Source of the DNA: a virus
DNA: 64,000 nt
Reading direction: 5' to 3' (one strand)
Virus record (IMG/VR): IMGVR_UViG_3300030419_008158
Location: 186,001 to 250,000 of that record
The number at the start of each line of letters is the position of its first letter. Position 1 is the stretch's first letter. Both the position numbers and the translations under genes were made by a program. Under the pieces are notes generated by a model, which was not told where the DNA came from, did not search any database, and was given only the letters and a program-made list of their open reading frames with translations. Below are positions 7,614 through 14,518 of this stretch, one piece after another.

Positions 7614-7826
7614 TTACACCTTTCTTAGTTCATTTTCATGAACTGTTCGAACGCGACCGGTCGAGAAGCTCATGGATATCTCTACCCATTTGCCTTTAAC
7701 GTTTAGCACCTCACCAAGCTGATCAGCGGGAATACCGTTAATCTTTGGCTGTCTCTTGGACTTCCCACGTGGGGGTGGTTGTGGCTTTACAAAAGTCACG
7801 AGGTCGCCTTCACTAAAAGATTTCAC
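7614..7826 (-). CDS. Small SH3-like protein, MKVGDLV family
   Basis: 70 aa, GTG start (7824-7826) with AGGAGAAAG upstream. The opening SEGDLVTFVK and the later strands LGEVLNVKG and VEISMSF match the KVGDLV-type pattern: a short barrel-like run of strands ending in a charged tail. A proline-rich basic insertion (PQPPPRGKSKRQPK) separates strands 1 and 2. Role unknown. Confidence 0.65.
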   Translation of the reverse strand: MKSFSEGDLVTFVKPQPPPRGKSKRQPKINGIPADQLGEVLNVKGKWVEISMSFSTGRVRTVHENELRKV

Positions 7827-7906
7827 TTACTTTCTCCTATCAAGTACTTCCAAATGTAAATAGCTGCCGCAAAACCTACAATTAATTCAAACACTTATGT
7901 AACCTC

Positions 7907-8125
7907 TTATGTTATCTTTTTACACACACCCTGACGGGCCAACTCACTCAACATCGTGCACGAAACATCTGTTATCTGCCCACTTTTTCTGAGTATCGTA
8001 TAGTTGTACAGCGCGTAAAGTGTGTCTCCTTTTTGAACTCTTGTCACGTCAACTATTGTGACAATTTCTGCATCCTTCGCCGAGCCTAGGAGAAGCAAGT
8101 CCCCAGGATCGTATTCGGGATTCAC
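7907..8125 (-). CDS. Small SH3-like protein, MKVGDLV family
   Basis: 72 aa. The GTG start at 8123-8125 overlaps the stop of the metallopeptidase/VWA gene by 4 nt (GTGA), so the two are probably coupled. DPGDLLLLGSAK, IVTIVDVTRVQ and YALYNYTILR give the family's strand pattern. No catalytic residues seen. Confidence 0.65.
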   Translation of the reverse strand: MNPEYDPGDLLLLGSAKDAEIVTIVDVTRVQKGDTLYALYNYTILRKSGQITDVSCTMLSELARQGVCKKIT

Positions 8126-9360
8126 GTCTTTTTGTTAGCGCGACTCATTTTCGCAACTGAATCCAGCCGGTCCGGTGCAAACAAAAGCTTTGTGCCGGGA
8201 ACCAACAGCCAGCAGCGCTTGAGCTTCGAGGGCTTTGGTTTTGCTGCCTCACCGTCTGTGATGATGATGTAGCCATCAAACCGATGACGGTTCTTGTTTG
8301 CATGAGAAGTGACACAGTCAAAATCCGTTCCACCGCAGCGGGTTCGTCCCGCCTGAGGTGTGCGATTCTTCTTCCACAGTGTCTCAGACTTCTCATCGAC
8401 TTCAGTGTCGAAATGGAACGTGGTAAACTCGGTTCTCTTTGCGAGAGAACGAAGCTCTCCGAACGCCTGCTCGAGCTCAGCATTTCCAACTGAACCGCTC
8501 TGGTCGATGTAGACCGCAATAGATGATGTGTAACCACGCTTAGCGCCGGTCGCCATGGGTCCGTGCTTCGGGTGAAGATGAACGACATTGACGTTAGACC
8601 ACGTCGTGGACCGTGTCCCTCGCTTGGACATTCCACAGAACTGCTTGAGAATGGCGCGCCAATCGACTTCATTTGAGACCATTTCTCGAAGCTTGCTGCG
8701 CATGCTGCCGCCAACAGATCCCCACTTACCCGTGCGATCTGCCTCTTTGACAGCCTCCTTGAGGACTTCTTTCATCTTGCCTTTAACAAGAGCTTTTTCC
8801 TCATCGGTCATTTCTCCCCAGCCACCGTGGTCATCGAAGCCGTTGCCCTCGCCCTCAGCTTGTTCCTTGGCTTCCTCGTCCTGCATAATCTGGGTGAAGT
8901 ACCACTCCTGAGACTTGTGCTTCGGAAGCGTGGAAATAAGCTTTGCGAGAGGGGAGTCCGCACCCGGTGACTCGGGATCGATCTCTTTGCCCGGGACGAG
9001 GCCACCATCTGGAAGCTCAGACGCTGGAATATCGGAGTTGATAGCCAGGTCAGCCGCGATGTTGGCGACGTTGTGGGGCTCGAGCTTTCGCGACGTGCAG
9101 TGCTCGAACGCCAAGTGAAAGCACTCGTGTTTGAGCAACCCCTTGACATGATTATCATTTAAGTCCGAGATGAAGTCCGGGTTGACCAGCATGTGGACGT
9201 CCGCATCCTTCACCATCACACCCGCAGTGGGAATGTCGTCGCCGAACTCGATGTTCACGCCGCGCAAAATGCGAGCGAAGAACGGCTCGTCGAACATCAT
9301 ACGCAGCAAGTGCGGTGTGAGGTCTTTGTTGTTTTCGATTCTTCGAGCTGCTTGGGTCAT
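8122..9360 (-). CDS. Putative metallopeptidase with VWA-like domain (DUF2201 type)
   Basis: 412 aa from ATG 9358-9360, with AGGAGA upstream. An HExxH zinc motif is at residues 78-82 (HECFH) in an N-terminal peptidase-like domain. A charged linker spans about 160-215, then a C-terminal von Willebrand A-like domain carries the MIDAS motif DQSGS at 286-290. This matches the arrangement of the bacterial DUF2201 metallopeptidase/VWA proteins that travel with MoxR ATPases, and a MoxR ATPase is encoded 0.6 kb downstream. Whether the peptidase is active is inferred only. Confidence 0.8.
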   Translation of the reverse strand: MTQAARRIENNKDLTPHLLRMMFDEPFFARILRGVNIEFGDDIPTAGVMVKDADVHMLVNPDFISDLNDNHVKGLLKHECFHLAFEHCTSRKLEPHNVANIAADLAINSDIPASELPDGGLVPGKEIDPESPGADSPLAKLISTLPKHKSQEWYFTQIMQDEEAKEQAEGEGNGFDDHGGWGEMTDEEKALVKGKMKEVLKEAVKEADRTGKWGSVGGSMRSKLREMVSNEVDWRAILKQFCGMSKRGTRSTTWSNVNVVHLHPKHGPMATGAKRGYTSSIAVYIDQSGSVGNAELEQAFGELRSLAKRTEFTTFHFDTEVDEKSETLWKKNRTPQAGRTRCGGTDFDCVTSHANKNRHRFDGYIIITDGEAAKPKPSKLKRCWLLVPGTKLLFAPDRLDSVAKMSRANKKT

Positions 9361-9397
9361 TTCGTCTCCTAAGTCCCCTCTCCCTGGGAACATTAAT

Positions 9398-9426
9398 ATT
9401 ATACCATGGGAGAGGTGATATTACAC
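9398..9426 (-). promoter_or_regulatory. Predicted promoter GTGTAA-N17-TATAAT
   Basis: GTGTAA (9421-9426) and TATAAT (9398-9403), spacing 17. The leader ATGTTCCCAGGGAGAGGGGA follows. Drives the metallopeptidase/VWA gene. Confidence 0.8.
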
Positions 9427-9439
9427 GAAATACTAGTAA

Positions 9440-9679
9440 TTATCGCGCGATCCAACGCTCTTTTTCCTCGCTGTAATCACGATAATCGTTTCCCGGGGCC
9501 GCTGTGCGTCCGGCCTGACCGTTGCGAATCGTGCACGAAGGGGGTGCAGTGCCCACAATTGCCATTCGAGTGAGGCGGCTCAGCACAAACTCGTACGAGT
9601 CTGGGTCAGTCTTGTCGCTGCAGATCATGCCGAGCAGACGAGCGACGTCGTCCCTGACTTGTTCTTCGATCTTTTTCAC
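9440..9679 (-). CDS. Small unknown protein, paralog of 17517-17714
   Basis: 79 aa. The N-terminus (VRDDVARLLGMI) and the C-terminus (YSEEKERWIAR) closely parallel VKDDVTKLLDYL and FSARKERWIAP in the protein at 17517-17714; the middle is diverged. Both sit alone directly behind a promoter. The conserved ends and variable centre suggest a small helical protein with a conserved partner surface. Function unknown. Confidence 0.7.
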   Translation of the reverse strand: MKKIEEQVRDDVARLLGMICSDKTDPDSYEFVLSRLTRMAIVGTAPPSCTIRNGQAGRTAAPGNDYRDYSEEKERWIAR

Positions 9680-9714
9680 GGAGTCTCCTGTGGAGTTTTG
9701 AGTGTTTTTATTTT

Positions 9715-9743
9715 ATTATACACTCTCCGCGGAAATCTTACAC
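9715..9743 (-). promoter_or_regulatory. Predicted promoter GTGTAA-N17-TATAAT
   Basis: GTGTAA (9738-9743), 17 nt, TATAAT (9715-9720). The -35 directly follows the T-run of the upstream terminator. Drives 9440-9679. Confidence 0.8.
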
Positions 9744-9784
9744 AAAAAAAAGGGCGCGCCGAGGATAAAATCTCCGACGCGCCC
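9744..9784 (-). terminator. Rho-independent terminator
   Basis: On the minus strand GGGCGCGTCGGAGA and TCCTCGGCGCGCCC form a long stem with a short A/T loop, followed by TTTTTTTT. It closes the gene at 9800-10030 and abuts the next promoter. Confidence 0.85.
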
Positions 9785-9799
9785 CACCCCCACCCGAGA

Positions 9800-10030
9800 C
9801 TACGAGTTGTTGGAGTCGCTCACATTTCCGAGAGACTCGTTCAAGAACGCCTGCAACGCAGTCGCCTCCTTGACAGTCATCTGCAGCTGGGTCGTACCGA
9901 CCGAGTACTGCTGCCCGCTTGCTGGAAGCGTCGCGATTGTGACGACATTGCTACCGGCCTTCTTGGCGGTGTCATTGCGGGAAATTCCAAATTGAAAACG
10001 ACTCGTAGTCTTAGTGCTGTTGTAACTCAT
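9800..10030 (-). CDS. Small unknown protein, 76 aa
   Basis: ATG at 10028-10030. The protein is Ser/Thr/Gln-rich, with beta-like strands (FQFGISRN, NVVTIATLP, TTQLQMTVKE) and a helical segment (ATALQAFLNESLG). It is expressed from its own promoter (10090-10118) and terminated at once, so it is a free-standing unit. No family recognised. Confidence 0.65.
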   Translation of the reverse strand: MSYNSTKTTSRFQFGISRNDTAKKAGSNVVTIATLPASGQQYSVGTTQLQMTVKEATALQAFLNESLGNVSDSNNS

Positions 10031-10089
10031 GTGCTATATTCTCCTAGTTGTTTTTAGCATCGATCCACTCCACTAGTGGAACGTGATAT

Positions 10090-10118
10090 AGTATAGCGGT
10101 TTGACCCTCGCTTTACAA
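10090..10118 (-). promoter_or_regulatory. Predicted promoter TTGTAA-N17-TATACT
   Basis: TTGTAA (10113-10118) and TATACT (10090-10095) with 17 nt between, a one-base variant of each hexamer. Drives 9800-10030. Confidence 0.65.
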
Positions 10119-10165
10119 AAATAAAATGGGCGCTGCGGGCGATGAGACGCCATTTAGCGCGCCCT
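10119..10165 (-). terminator. Probable terminator
   Basis: A GC-rich interrupted stem (GGGCGCGCT with AGCGCCC, inner GGCG/CGCC) precedes ATTTTATTTTTG on the minus strand. It lies just beyond the stop of 10170-10445 and abuts the next promoter. The stem has a bulge, so confidence is lower. Confidence 0.6.
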
Positions 10166-10169
10166 CGAG

Positions 10170-10445
10170 TCAAAACCCGGGAGCTGCCTTCGAAGTCACT
10201 GACAATTCAGTCTGCCGCCGATGGTGCTCGTGGAACACTGTCATGCTGTTGGCGATGGAAGGGACGAGATCCATGGGAATGTGCACGATCCACGTCGGCT
10301 CGTCCGGCTTGTCCTTGAGAGAGCACCCGAGAGAGAGAACCGTCGGGGATCCGGGCCCGTACGGCTCGTCAAGTCGCTTGAGCGTGATCGACGCTTTCTC
10401 GCGGTCGGTGTACGGGAATACTAGCTTGTCTAAGTGATCTGCCAT
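10170..10445 (-). CDS. Small unknown protein, 91 aa
   Basis: ATG 10443-10445, with AGGAGG 6 nt upstream. The sequence alternates strands (KASITLKRL, TVLSLGCSL, TWIVHIPMD) with a helical end holding FHEHHRR. It looks like a compact alpha/beta protein of unknown family. Free-standing unit with its own promoter (10462-10490). Confidence 0.65.
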   Translation of the reverse strand: MADHLDKLVFPYTDREKASITLKRLDEPYGPGSPTVLSLGCSLKDKPDEPTWIVHIPMDLVPSIANSMTVFHEHHRRQTELSVTSKAAPGF

Positions 10446-10461
10446 GTTACCTCCTGTGTAC

Positions 10462-10490
10462 ATTATAACATGCGGGGGAGAGATTTACAC
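10462..10490 (-). promoter_or_regulatory. Predicted promoter GTGTAA-N17-TATAAT
   Basis: GTGTAA (10485-10490), 17 nt, TATAAT (10462-10467). The short leader leads directly into the AGGAGG of the gene at 10170-10445. Confidence 0.8.
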
Positions 10491-10987
10491 GCGGGGGCGG
10501 GATACAAAAGAGTGAAAAAAAGTGATAAAAAAAGTGTACATTAGGGGGAAAGTGGGCCAAACCCCTAGGGCCACCGAGACCGGGCGAGACAGAGCGAGCT
10601 GAAGAGACAGCGGGCGTGCGGGAGCGTAAGCGCGTGGGCATTTTTCCGATTTTAGAGCCGTGTCGTCCCTCTGCGCAGTCGTCTGTCTCTTTAGAGTCTG
10701 AGGAGGAGTGGTGTTGAGTCTGCGTGGACTGCGAGCTGTTTCTCTCTTGATGCTTCCCTCTCTCTGTTCTAGTCTTTCTCTCCTACATTCTCTTTTTAGT
10801 GGGTGTTGCGCGCAAGATTTTTATGGATATTTTGACACAGACAGAGAAGGATCTACACTACATCAAGGGCTCTTGAAGACACTGCTGCGTTGTATTAGAG
10901 CTGTGTCCGTGTGACCCTTCTGTGGCATTTGATTGGCCCCTTGGAGAGAAAAAACAATGTCACAGAGAGCTTTCTGTTAGCTCGTAT
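10491..10987. other. Large non-coding block
   Basis: About 500 nt without a credible gene. The right half, from about 10630, is T/C-rich on the plus strand. It includes AGTGTACATTAGGG at 10533-10546 (plus), matching 4667-4680 (minus). A weak hairpin (ACAGA/TCTGT) followed by TTTTTT on the minus strand near 10952-10978 may terminate the alarmone-hydrolase operon. It marks the junction between the GC-richer left part and the AT-richer small-gene array. Confidence 0.45.
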
Positions 10988-11482
10988 CTAGACCAGCGAA
11001 AGTGCAATCTTGTAAAGGCTTGCATCGCCCTTGACCATCACTTGAAGAAGCTGACGTTTCTCGTTTAGAAAGACCAACGCGAACTTCTTGTCGTGTTTGA
11101 CAATGTCGCGTGCATTGCTTATCAAGTCTGCTAATTTAATCGTCTGCGCGCGGGGGCACGCTTGGGCAGAATGAGCTCGATCCATTGCTTTTCTATGTGC
11201 TCTATTTCCATCTTCGGGCTTGCTCACATCTGTCAATTCGTCGACGAGAAGTGCAACATCATCACCGAACTCTTTCTGTATTTCGTCTATCGTGACGGAC
11301 GTGTCCTCGACCACATCGTGTAGAAGAGCAGCGGCAAGCATTTCTTCATCATGATCGACAGTTGCAACGATTTCCATCACTTCGATTGGGTGGACAATGT
11401 ACGGCTGCTTTGTGTATTTTCTAATCTGGCCGTCGTGTGCCGTTGTAGCAAATGTAAGAGCTTTTTGAACTAGGTGTGTCAT
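10988..11482 (-). CDS. MESH1-like HD alarmone hydrolase
   Basis: 164 aa, about the size of stand-alone small alarmone hydrolases. RKYTKQPYIVHP (21-32) and ALLHDVVEDT (52-61) are signatures of the SpoT/MESH1 HD domain. The expected metal ligands are present: H31, H55-D56, and D119 in KLADLISN. The SpoT synthetase, TGS and ACT parts are absent. The family removes the 3'-pyrophosphate of (p)ppGpp, and some members act on NADPH. A phage copy could blunt the host stringent response. Its start overlaps the stop of the J-domain gene (ATGA). Confidence 0.85.
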   Translation of the reverse strand: MTHLVQKALTFATTAHDGQIRKYTKQPYIVHPIEVMEIVATVDHDEEMLAAALLHDVVEDTSVTIDEIQKEFGDDVALLVDELTDVSKPEDGNRAHRKAMDRAHSAQACPRAQTIKLADLISNARDIVKHDKKFALVFLNEKRQLLQVMVKGDASLYKIALSLV

Positions 11483-12030
11483 GAGCTTTTTCCTTTCTTG
11501 TGGTTAATCCACACCGCATCAGTAATACCTATTGATCTTCTTATTTGTGCTCTGAGCGAATCAGATTTGTCCGACGTACACCATACCCATCGAACTCTAT
11601 TTTTGAGCCGGCTTAGCCTCTGTTCTTTTTCTGTCAACTGATCGGCCATGGAGATCATCTCTTTTTCTGTCAATTTTACCTCAATCGACATATCATTTGC
11701 CATGGCAAAAAGTTTTCCGGCGTCGCCCAATTCGTACGCTGCTTGCATTTCCAAAAATGGCCCACTGTCTTTTGATACATCCGGATGTGTATTCATTGCC
11801 AGCTTTCTGTGCAATTTCTTCAAAACTCTCGTCGGGATTTTAAAGGCTCTGTCTTCTTCTTTTTCTGCCGGCGGTTCCTGTCCTGCTAACAGACTTCTCT
11901 CCTCATGAAAATCTCGTGCGAACTCCTCGAGATATTTTTGATCAAGCTCTCTAAACTCTTGCTCTTCAATTGAGAGAAGTTGCGACTTCAAAAGAAGTTT
12001 TTTGAACTTTCTATCCACACATCCCCCCAT
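11479..12030 (-). CDS. J-domain (DnaJ-like) protein
   Basis: 183 aa from ATG 12028-12030, overlapping the upstream stop (TGATG). The HPD tripeptide is at residues 82-84, within LHRKLAMNTHPDVSKD, followed by a helix (FLEMQAAYELGD) as in J-domain helices II-IV. A helical N-terminal region and a C-terminal coiled segment flank it. J-domains stimulate Hsp70 (DnaK) ATPase, so this could redirect the host chaperone to phage clients. The client is unknown. Co-translated with the alarmone hydrolase. Confidence 0.75.
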   Translation of the reverse strand: MGGCVDRKFKKLLLKSQLLSIEEQEFRELDQKYLEEFARDFHEERSLLAGQEPPAEKEEDRAFKIPTRVLKKLHRKLAMNTHPDVSKDSGPFLEMQAAYELGDAGKLFAMANDMSIEVKLTEKEMISMADQLTEKEQRLSRLKNRVRWVWCTSDKSDSLRAQIRRSIGITDAVWINHKKGKSS

Positions 12031-12239
12031 CAACTAGTAGAAGTGGTTTTAGAAGTGGGTATCGAAAGCTCAACAGGCCCTAGATCGTTATCAGTTACCC
12101 AGTATGTAGCACCAGCTGCATGGACGCAGTAGAATGTTCGTTTTTCATCTTGACGAGTGCTCACAATAAGACCGGGAATCAGAAGACGGGTGTTTCCTGT
12201 TTCATTTAGTCTTATCGTAACTAGTTCGCCTGTTTCCAC
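12030..12239 (-). CDS. Small SH3-like protein, MKVGDLV family
   Basis: 69 aa, beginning METGELVTIRLN, then LLIPGLIVSTRQ, TFYCVHAAGATYWV and DLGPVEL. These are the family strands with GEL in place of GDL. The stop is 1 nt into the J-domain gene start. Rightmost gene of the 11-12 kb operon. Confidence 0.65.
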   Translation of the reverse strand: METGELVTIRLNETGNTRLLIPGLIVSTRQDEKRTFYCVHAAGATYWVTDNDLGPVELSIPTSKTTSTS

Positions 12240-12269
12240 ATATCTAATTAACGCTTACTCATAAGATTG

Positions 12270-12746
12270 TTATCTTTTAGGGATTCTCCACAAGTTCAGC
12301 CACTCTTGTGACCATTGTGGTATTCCCATCGACGTGTAGGATCCGTGGATCCCCCAGCACCATTCGCTAGTAACCCACTTTTCTTTCTCTTCACAAAATT
12401 CAACAAACTCATCGTGTGGGTAAATGAACCAATCAGTGTCATCATTGCCAGCTTTTTCCGGAAATGCAATGTAAAGATCTTTTCCGGAATAACGTTTATC
12501 AATAGTAAGGCGACTTTTGAGCTGAATCCACAGTGCTGTTTTCGAAGGATTTTCAGGCTTGAAGGCAACTAGATCCGCAGCATGTTTATCAGTCGGGGTA
12601 TCAACACCCACATATCCTCGCACTGCGAGCTCTGACTTTAGCAAAGCTGAATGATACGCTTCCTGTTCTTTATTTGACATTTTGAGATAATTTTCTCTTT
12701 TGACTCTGTCGCCTAGCCAACATTGATCTGGTTTAGAATTTTTCAT
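12270..12746 (-). CDS. PD-(D/E)XK-like nuclease (tentative)
   Basis: 158 aa from ATG 12744-12746, with GAGGAG upstream. Residues KSELAVRGYVGVD (37-49), AADLVAF (56-62) and ALWIQLKSR (71-79) match the order E...D...Q-x-K of small PD-(D/E)XK endonuclease-fold proteins, with E39, D58, Q75 and K77 as candidate active-site residues. A KDLYIAFPE strand follows. Such proteins include restriction-like and repair nucleases. The C-terminal Trp-rich 40 residues are unassigned. The fold assignment is by pattern only. Confidence 0.5.
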   Translation of the reverse strand: MKNSKPDQCWLGDRVKRENYLKMSNKEQEAYHSALLKSELAVRGYVGVDTPTDKHAADLVAFKPENPSKTALWIQLKSRLTIDKRYSGKDLYIAFPEKAGNDDTDWFIYPHDEFVEFCEEKEKWVTSEWCWGIHGSYTSMGIPQWSQEWLNLWRIPKR

Positions 12747-12939
12747 CTTTCTCCTCTTCAGGTACAACTTCAGTTGCTGCCAAGTATCTTTTTCCTCTTA
12801 CAATTTTTGTACCCTGCGGGACTATACGCCACGCAAATACATCTTTATCCCACACGAGCAGACGATCAAAAGTTGGTGCCCCGCCTGTCACAAGACGACA
12901 AATCACCCACCCAAACGCAATTCCAAAAATAAATTCCAT
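12733..12939 (-). CDS. Small membrane-anchored protein
   Basis: 68 aa. Residues 1-20 (MEFIFGIAFGWVICRLVTGG) form a short transmembrane helix or uncleaved anchor. A soluble part with strands (RLLVWDKDVFAWRIV) and an acidic-basic tail (EEEKDEKF) follow. It overlaps the next gene's start by 14 nt. Role unknown. Confidence 0.6.
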   Translation of the reverse strand: MEFIFGIAFGWVICRLVTGGAPTFDRLLVWDKDVFAWRIVPQGTKIVRGKRYLAATEVVPEEEKDEKF

Positions 12940-12940
12940 C

Positions 12941-13102
12941 TTATTTGAATACCTTCTTTAGAGCCCATGGAATATGATATCGACATTCGTTTATATTGTT
13001 CCACTTTACAAGAACAGTTCCGTGAAATGCCTTGAATGAAACAATTCTTCCCCTTCCCAAATATTTGTCTTCTTTGTGCTCTACAAAATCACCGACTTTC
13101 AT
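12941..13102 (-). CDS. Small SH3-like protein, MKVGDFV
   Basis: 53 aa, ATG 13100-13102. MKVGDFVEHK, GRGRIVSFKAF, TVLVKWNN and CRYHIPWALKKV follow the family pattern. Its start overlaps the stop of the 25-aa membrane peptide gene (TGATG). One of the shortest members. Confidence 0.7.
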   Translation of the reverse strand: MKVGDFVEHKEDKYLGRGRIVSFKAFHGTVLVKWNNINECRYHIPWALKKVFK

Positions 13103-13179
13103 CACCTCAAACCTCTTTCTTCGTTCCAGATAAACAAAACAATTCCAATGACAGGAATTATCAAACCAAGCAGCTCCAT
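13102..13179 (-). CDS. Tiny membrane peptide, 25 aa
   Basis: ATG 13177-13179 opens MELLGLIIPVIGIVLFIWNE, a nearly pure transmembrane helix with a short charged tail. It is framed by a DUF2061-like membrane gene on one side and a 1-nt overlap with the MKVGDFV gene on the other. This packing supports it being real despite its size. Confidence 0.5.
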   Translation of the reverse strand: MELLGLIIPVIGIVLFIWNEERGLR

Positions 13180-13182
13180 TTT

Positions 13183-13416
13183 CTACTCTTTCTCTTCGTC
13201 AAAGAGTTTCCAAAACTTCGGCCAAAAAGTTTTTTCAAAGAAATAGTGAATAAATGTGTATAAAACATTTAGAAATACCATCAAACTCAAACTTTTCCAT
13301 GGATTACCCATCCATAACCAGGTAATTAGAGCACCAGGGGGAATTGAAAATACAAGCCTCCACACCAGTGCCTTAGTCATGGCTTCTCTGTGAGATATTT
13401 TATTCTCTACTGCCAT
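13183..13416 (-). CDS. DUF2061-like two-helix membrane protein
   Basis: 77 aa. TKALVWRLVFSIPPGALITW and SLSLMVFLNVLYTFIHYFFE are two membrane helices. The K-A-L-x-W-R motif at the start of helix 1 and the H-Y-x-x-E-x-x-W ending match the DUF2061 (predicted membrane protein) family. The molecular role of that family is unknown. Its start lies inside the end of the next SH3-like gene (17 nt overlap). Confidence 0.7.
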   Translation of the reverse strand: MAVENKISHREAMTKALVWRLVFSIPPGALITWLWMGNPWKSLSLMVFLNVLYTFIHYFFEKTFWPKFWKLFDEEKE

Positions 13417-13603
13417 TTATAACCTCCAGTTCACACTCATGAAACCACTCTGGGTCATTATTCAATTCTGGCAAAGCTGCTAAAACTGCGATGCCGTATG
13501 GATTTATTTCGCCGCCACACTCTTTAGACGGTTTGATTTCTAGTACAATTCCGGGAATGTCGCAGTACCCTTGTGACCAGTTTACTAGATCACCTATTTT
13601 CAC
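13400..13603 (-). CDS. Small SH3-like protein, MKIGDLV
   Basis: 67 aa with GTG start (13601-13603); GAGGTG upstream lies inside the previous gene. Its first 14 nt are shared with the last codons of 13590-13772 (ends SENR). Strands: GDLVNW, IPGIVLEIKP, GIAVLAALP. Ends ELEVING, the family's typical last strand. Confidence 0.75.
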   Translation of the reverse strand: MKIGDLVNWSQGYCDIPGIVLEIKPSKECGGEINPYGIAVLAALPELNNDPEWFHECELEVINGSRE

Positions 13604-13772
13604 TTATCACCTCTAGATCTTCTCCATGATACCACAAGCTTTCATTTTGCCACTGTACGTGTATGCTCAATTGATTCGGATCATATTTTTCTACTTGAAT
13701 TACAATTCCAACTCCGCCGTCAACTGACGTGCATGCACCTTCGACACACCTTACAAGATCACCAACTTTCAC
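13590..13772 (-). CDS. Small SH3-like protein, MKVGDLV
   Basis: 60 aa, GTG start (13770-13772). A compact textbook member: MKVGDLVRC, GGVGIVIQVEKY, LSIHVQWQ, and final LEVISENR overlapping the next start by 14 nt. Confidence 0.8.
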   Translation of the reverse strand: MKVGDLVRCVEGACTSVDGGVGIVIQVEKYDPNQLSIHVQWQNESLWYHGEDLEVISENR

Positions 13773-13775
13773 CGT

Positions 13776-13955
13776 TCAGCTTTCTTCTGCTATTGAAGCC
13801 AAGAATCCGATCTTTCGCTTTGGTTTGTCTTCAACTTCTTGTACTTCAAAACCCATTTTTTCTAGTTGCGATTCAAAATCTGCTGCTTCTTTTGATGCTC
13901 GAAGATATGGTTTGAGCGATACATTTGCATCAACTACGATAATATTTGGTTTCAT
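13776..13955 (-). CDS. Small unknown protein, 59 aa
   Basis: ATG 13953-13955 with GAGGT upstream. It starts MKPNIIVVDANVSLKPYL and continues with a charged helix (SKEAADFESQLEKMGFEV). Not an SH3-like member, though embedded in the array. The N-terminal IIVVDAN resembles the first strand of a PIN or Rossmann-like fold, but the protein is too short to say more. Confidence 0.6.
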   Translation of the reverse strand: MKPNIIVVDANVSLKPYLRASKEAADFESQLEKMGFEVQEVEDKPKRKIGFLASIAEES

Positions 13956-13958
13956 TAT

Positions 13959-14144
13959 TTATACCTCGTCTAATGTAATAACTTTCGCACTTCTGCTTAA
14001 AGATTCTAGGTTCATATGTGTAGGGTTTCTAAACGTTACTTCTCCAAAGACCCACACCAAAGCATAACCCCCAAAATCTGGCTGCACATCGATAATAGCA
14101 CCCATTTTTCCTGTTCTAAATGTCAACAAATCACCGACCTTCAT
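13959..14144 (-). CDS. Small SH3-like protein, MKVGDLL
   Basis: 61 aa, ATG 14142-14144, chosen over a longer frame because it restores the family N-terminus and the 14-nt overlap with 14131-14346. GAIIDVQPDFGG and YALVWVFGEVTF are the core strands. The C-terminus (SAKVITLDEV) departs from the usual xESR ending. Confidence 0.75.
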   Translation of the reverse strand: MKVGDLLTFRTGKMGAIIDVQPDFGGYALVWVFGEVTFRNPTHMNLESLSRSAKVITLDEV

Positions 14145-14346
14145 TGACAACCTCCACTCTAGACGCAGCAATCCATCCTATGTGAGACGTGCTCCAGAGC
14201 ACCTCGACTATCTGCTGTCCCTGGTCGGGGAACGGAAGTATTCGTTGATTGCCTCTGTACCTGTCAAGTCGTAAAATGGTGCCCATGTAACGTTCATCGT
14301 CGGCCGACGCTGGCCCCGCATGCATGATCAAGTCACCGACTTTCAT
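14131..14346 (-). CDS. Small SH3-like protein, MKVGDLI
   Basis: 71 aa, ATG start. MGTILRLDRYRG, QQIVEVLWSTSHIGW and the ending VEVVNEGR. Both ends share 14 nt with neighbours (14131-14144 and 14333-14346). Confidence 0.8.
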   Translation of the reverse strand: MKVGDLIMHAGPASADDERYMGTILRLDRYRGNQRILPFPDQGQQIVEVLWSTSHIGWIAASRVEVVNEGR

Positions 14347-14518
14347 TGACTAGCTCCAATGCACTCTTTCCCAGTGTTCGTGTCGTCATCATCTTGGGCC
14401 AAAACACTTCGTATGTGTTGTCATCATACTTTTCTTTAACCAGACCAAGCCCCCAATCTTTGACTAGGCCGGACCAGCGATCATCATAGACAAACTCGAC
14501 CAAGTCACCGACTTTCAC
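14333..14518 (-). CDS. Small SH3-like protein, MKVGDLV
   Basis: 61 aa, GTG start (14516-14518). WGLGLVKEKYDD and TYEVFWPK strands; ends LELVNESR. 14-nt dual-coding overlaps at both ends. Confidence 0.8.
   Translation of the reverse strand: MKVGDLVEFVYDDRWSGLVKDWGLGLVKEKYDDNTYEVFWPKMMTTRTLGKSALELVNESR

Noticed and set aside
10988-11482. DatZ-type dATP hydrolase completing a diaminopurine pathway
   Set aside because: KYTKQPYIVHP and LHDVVEDT are SpoT/MESH1-type; it does not look like DatZ.
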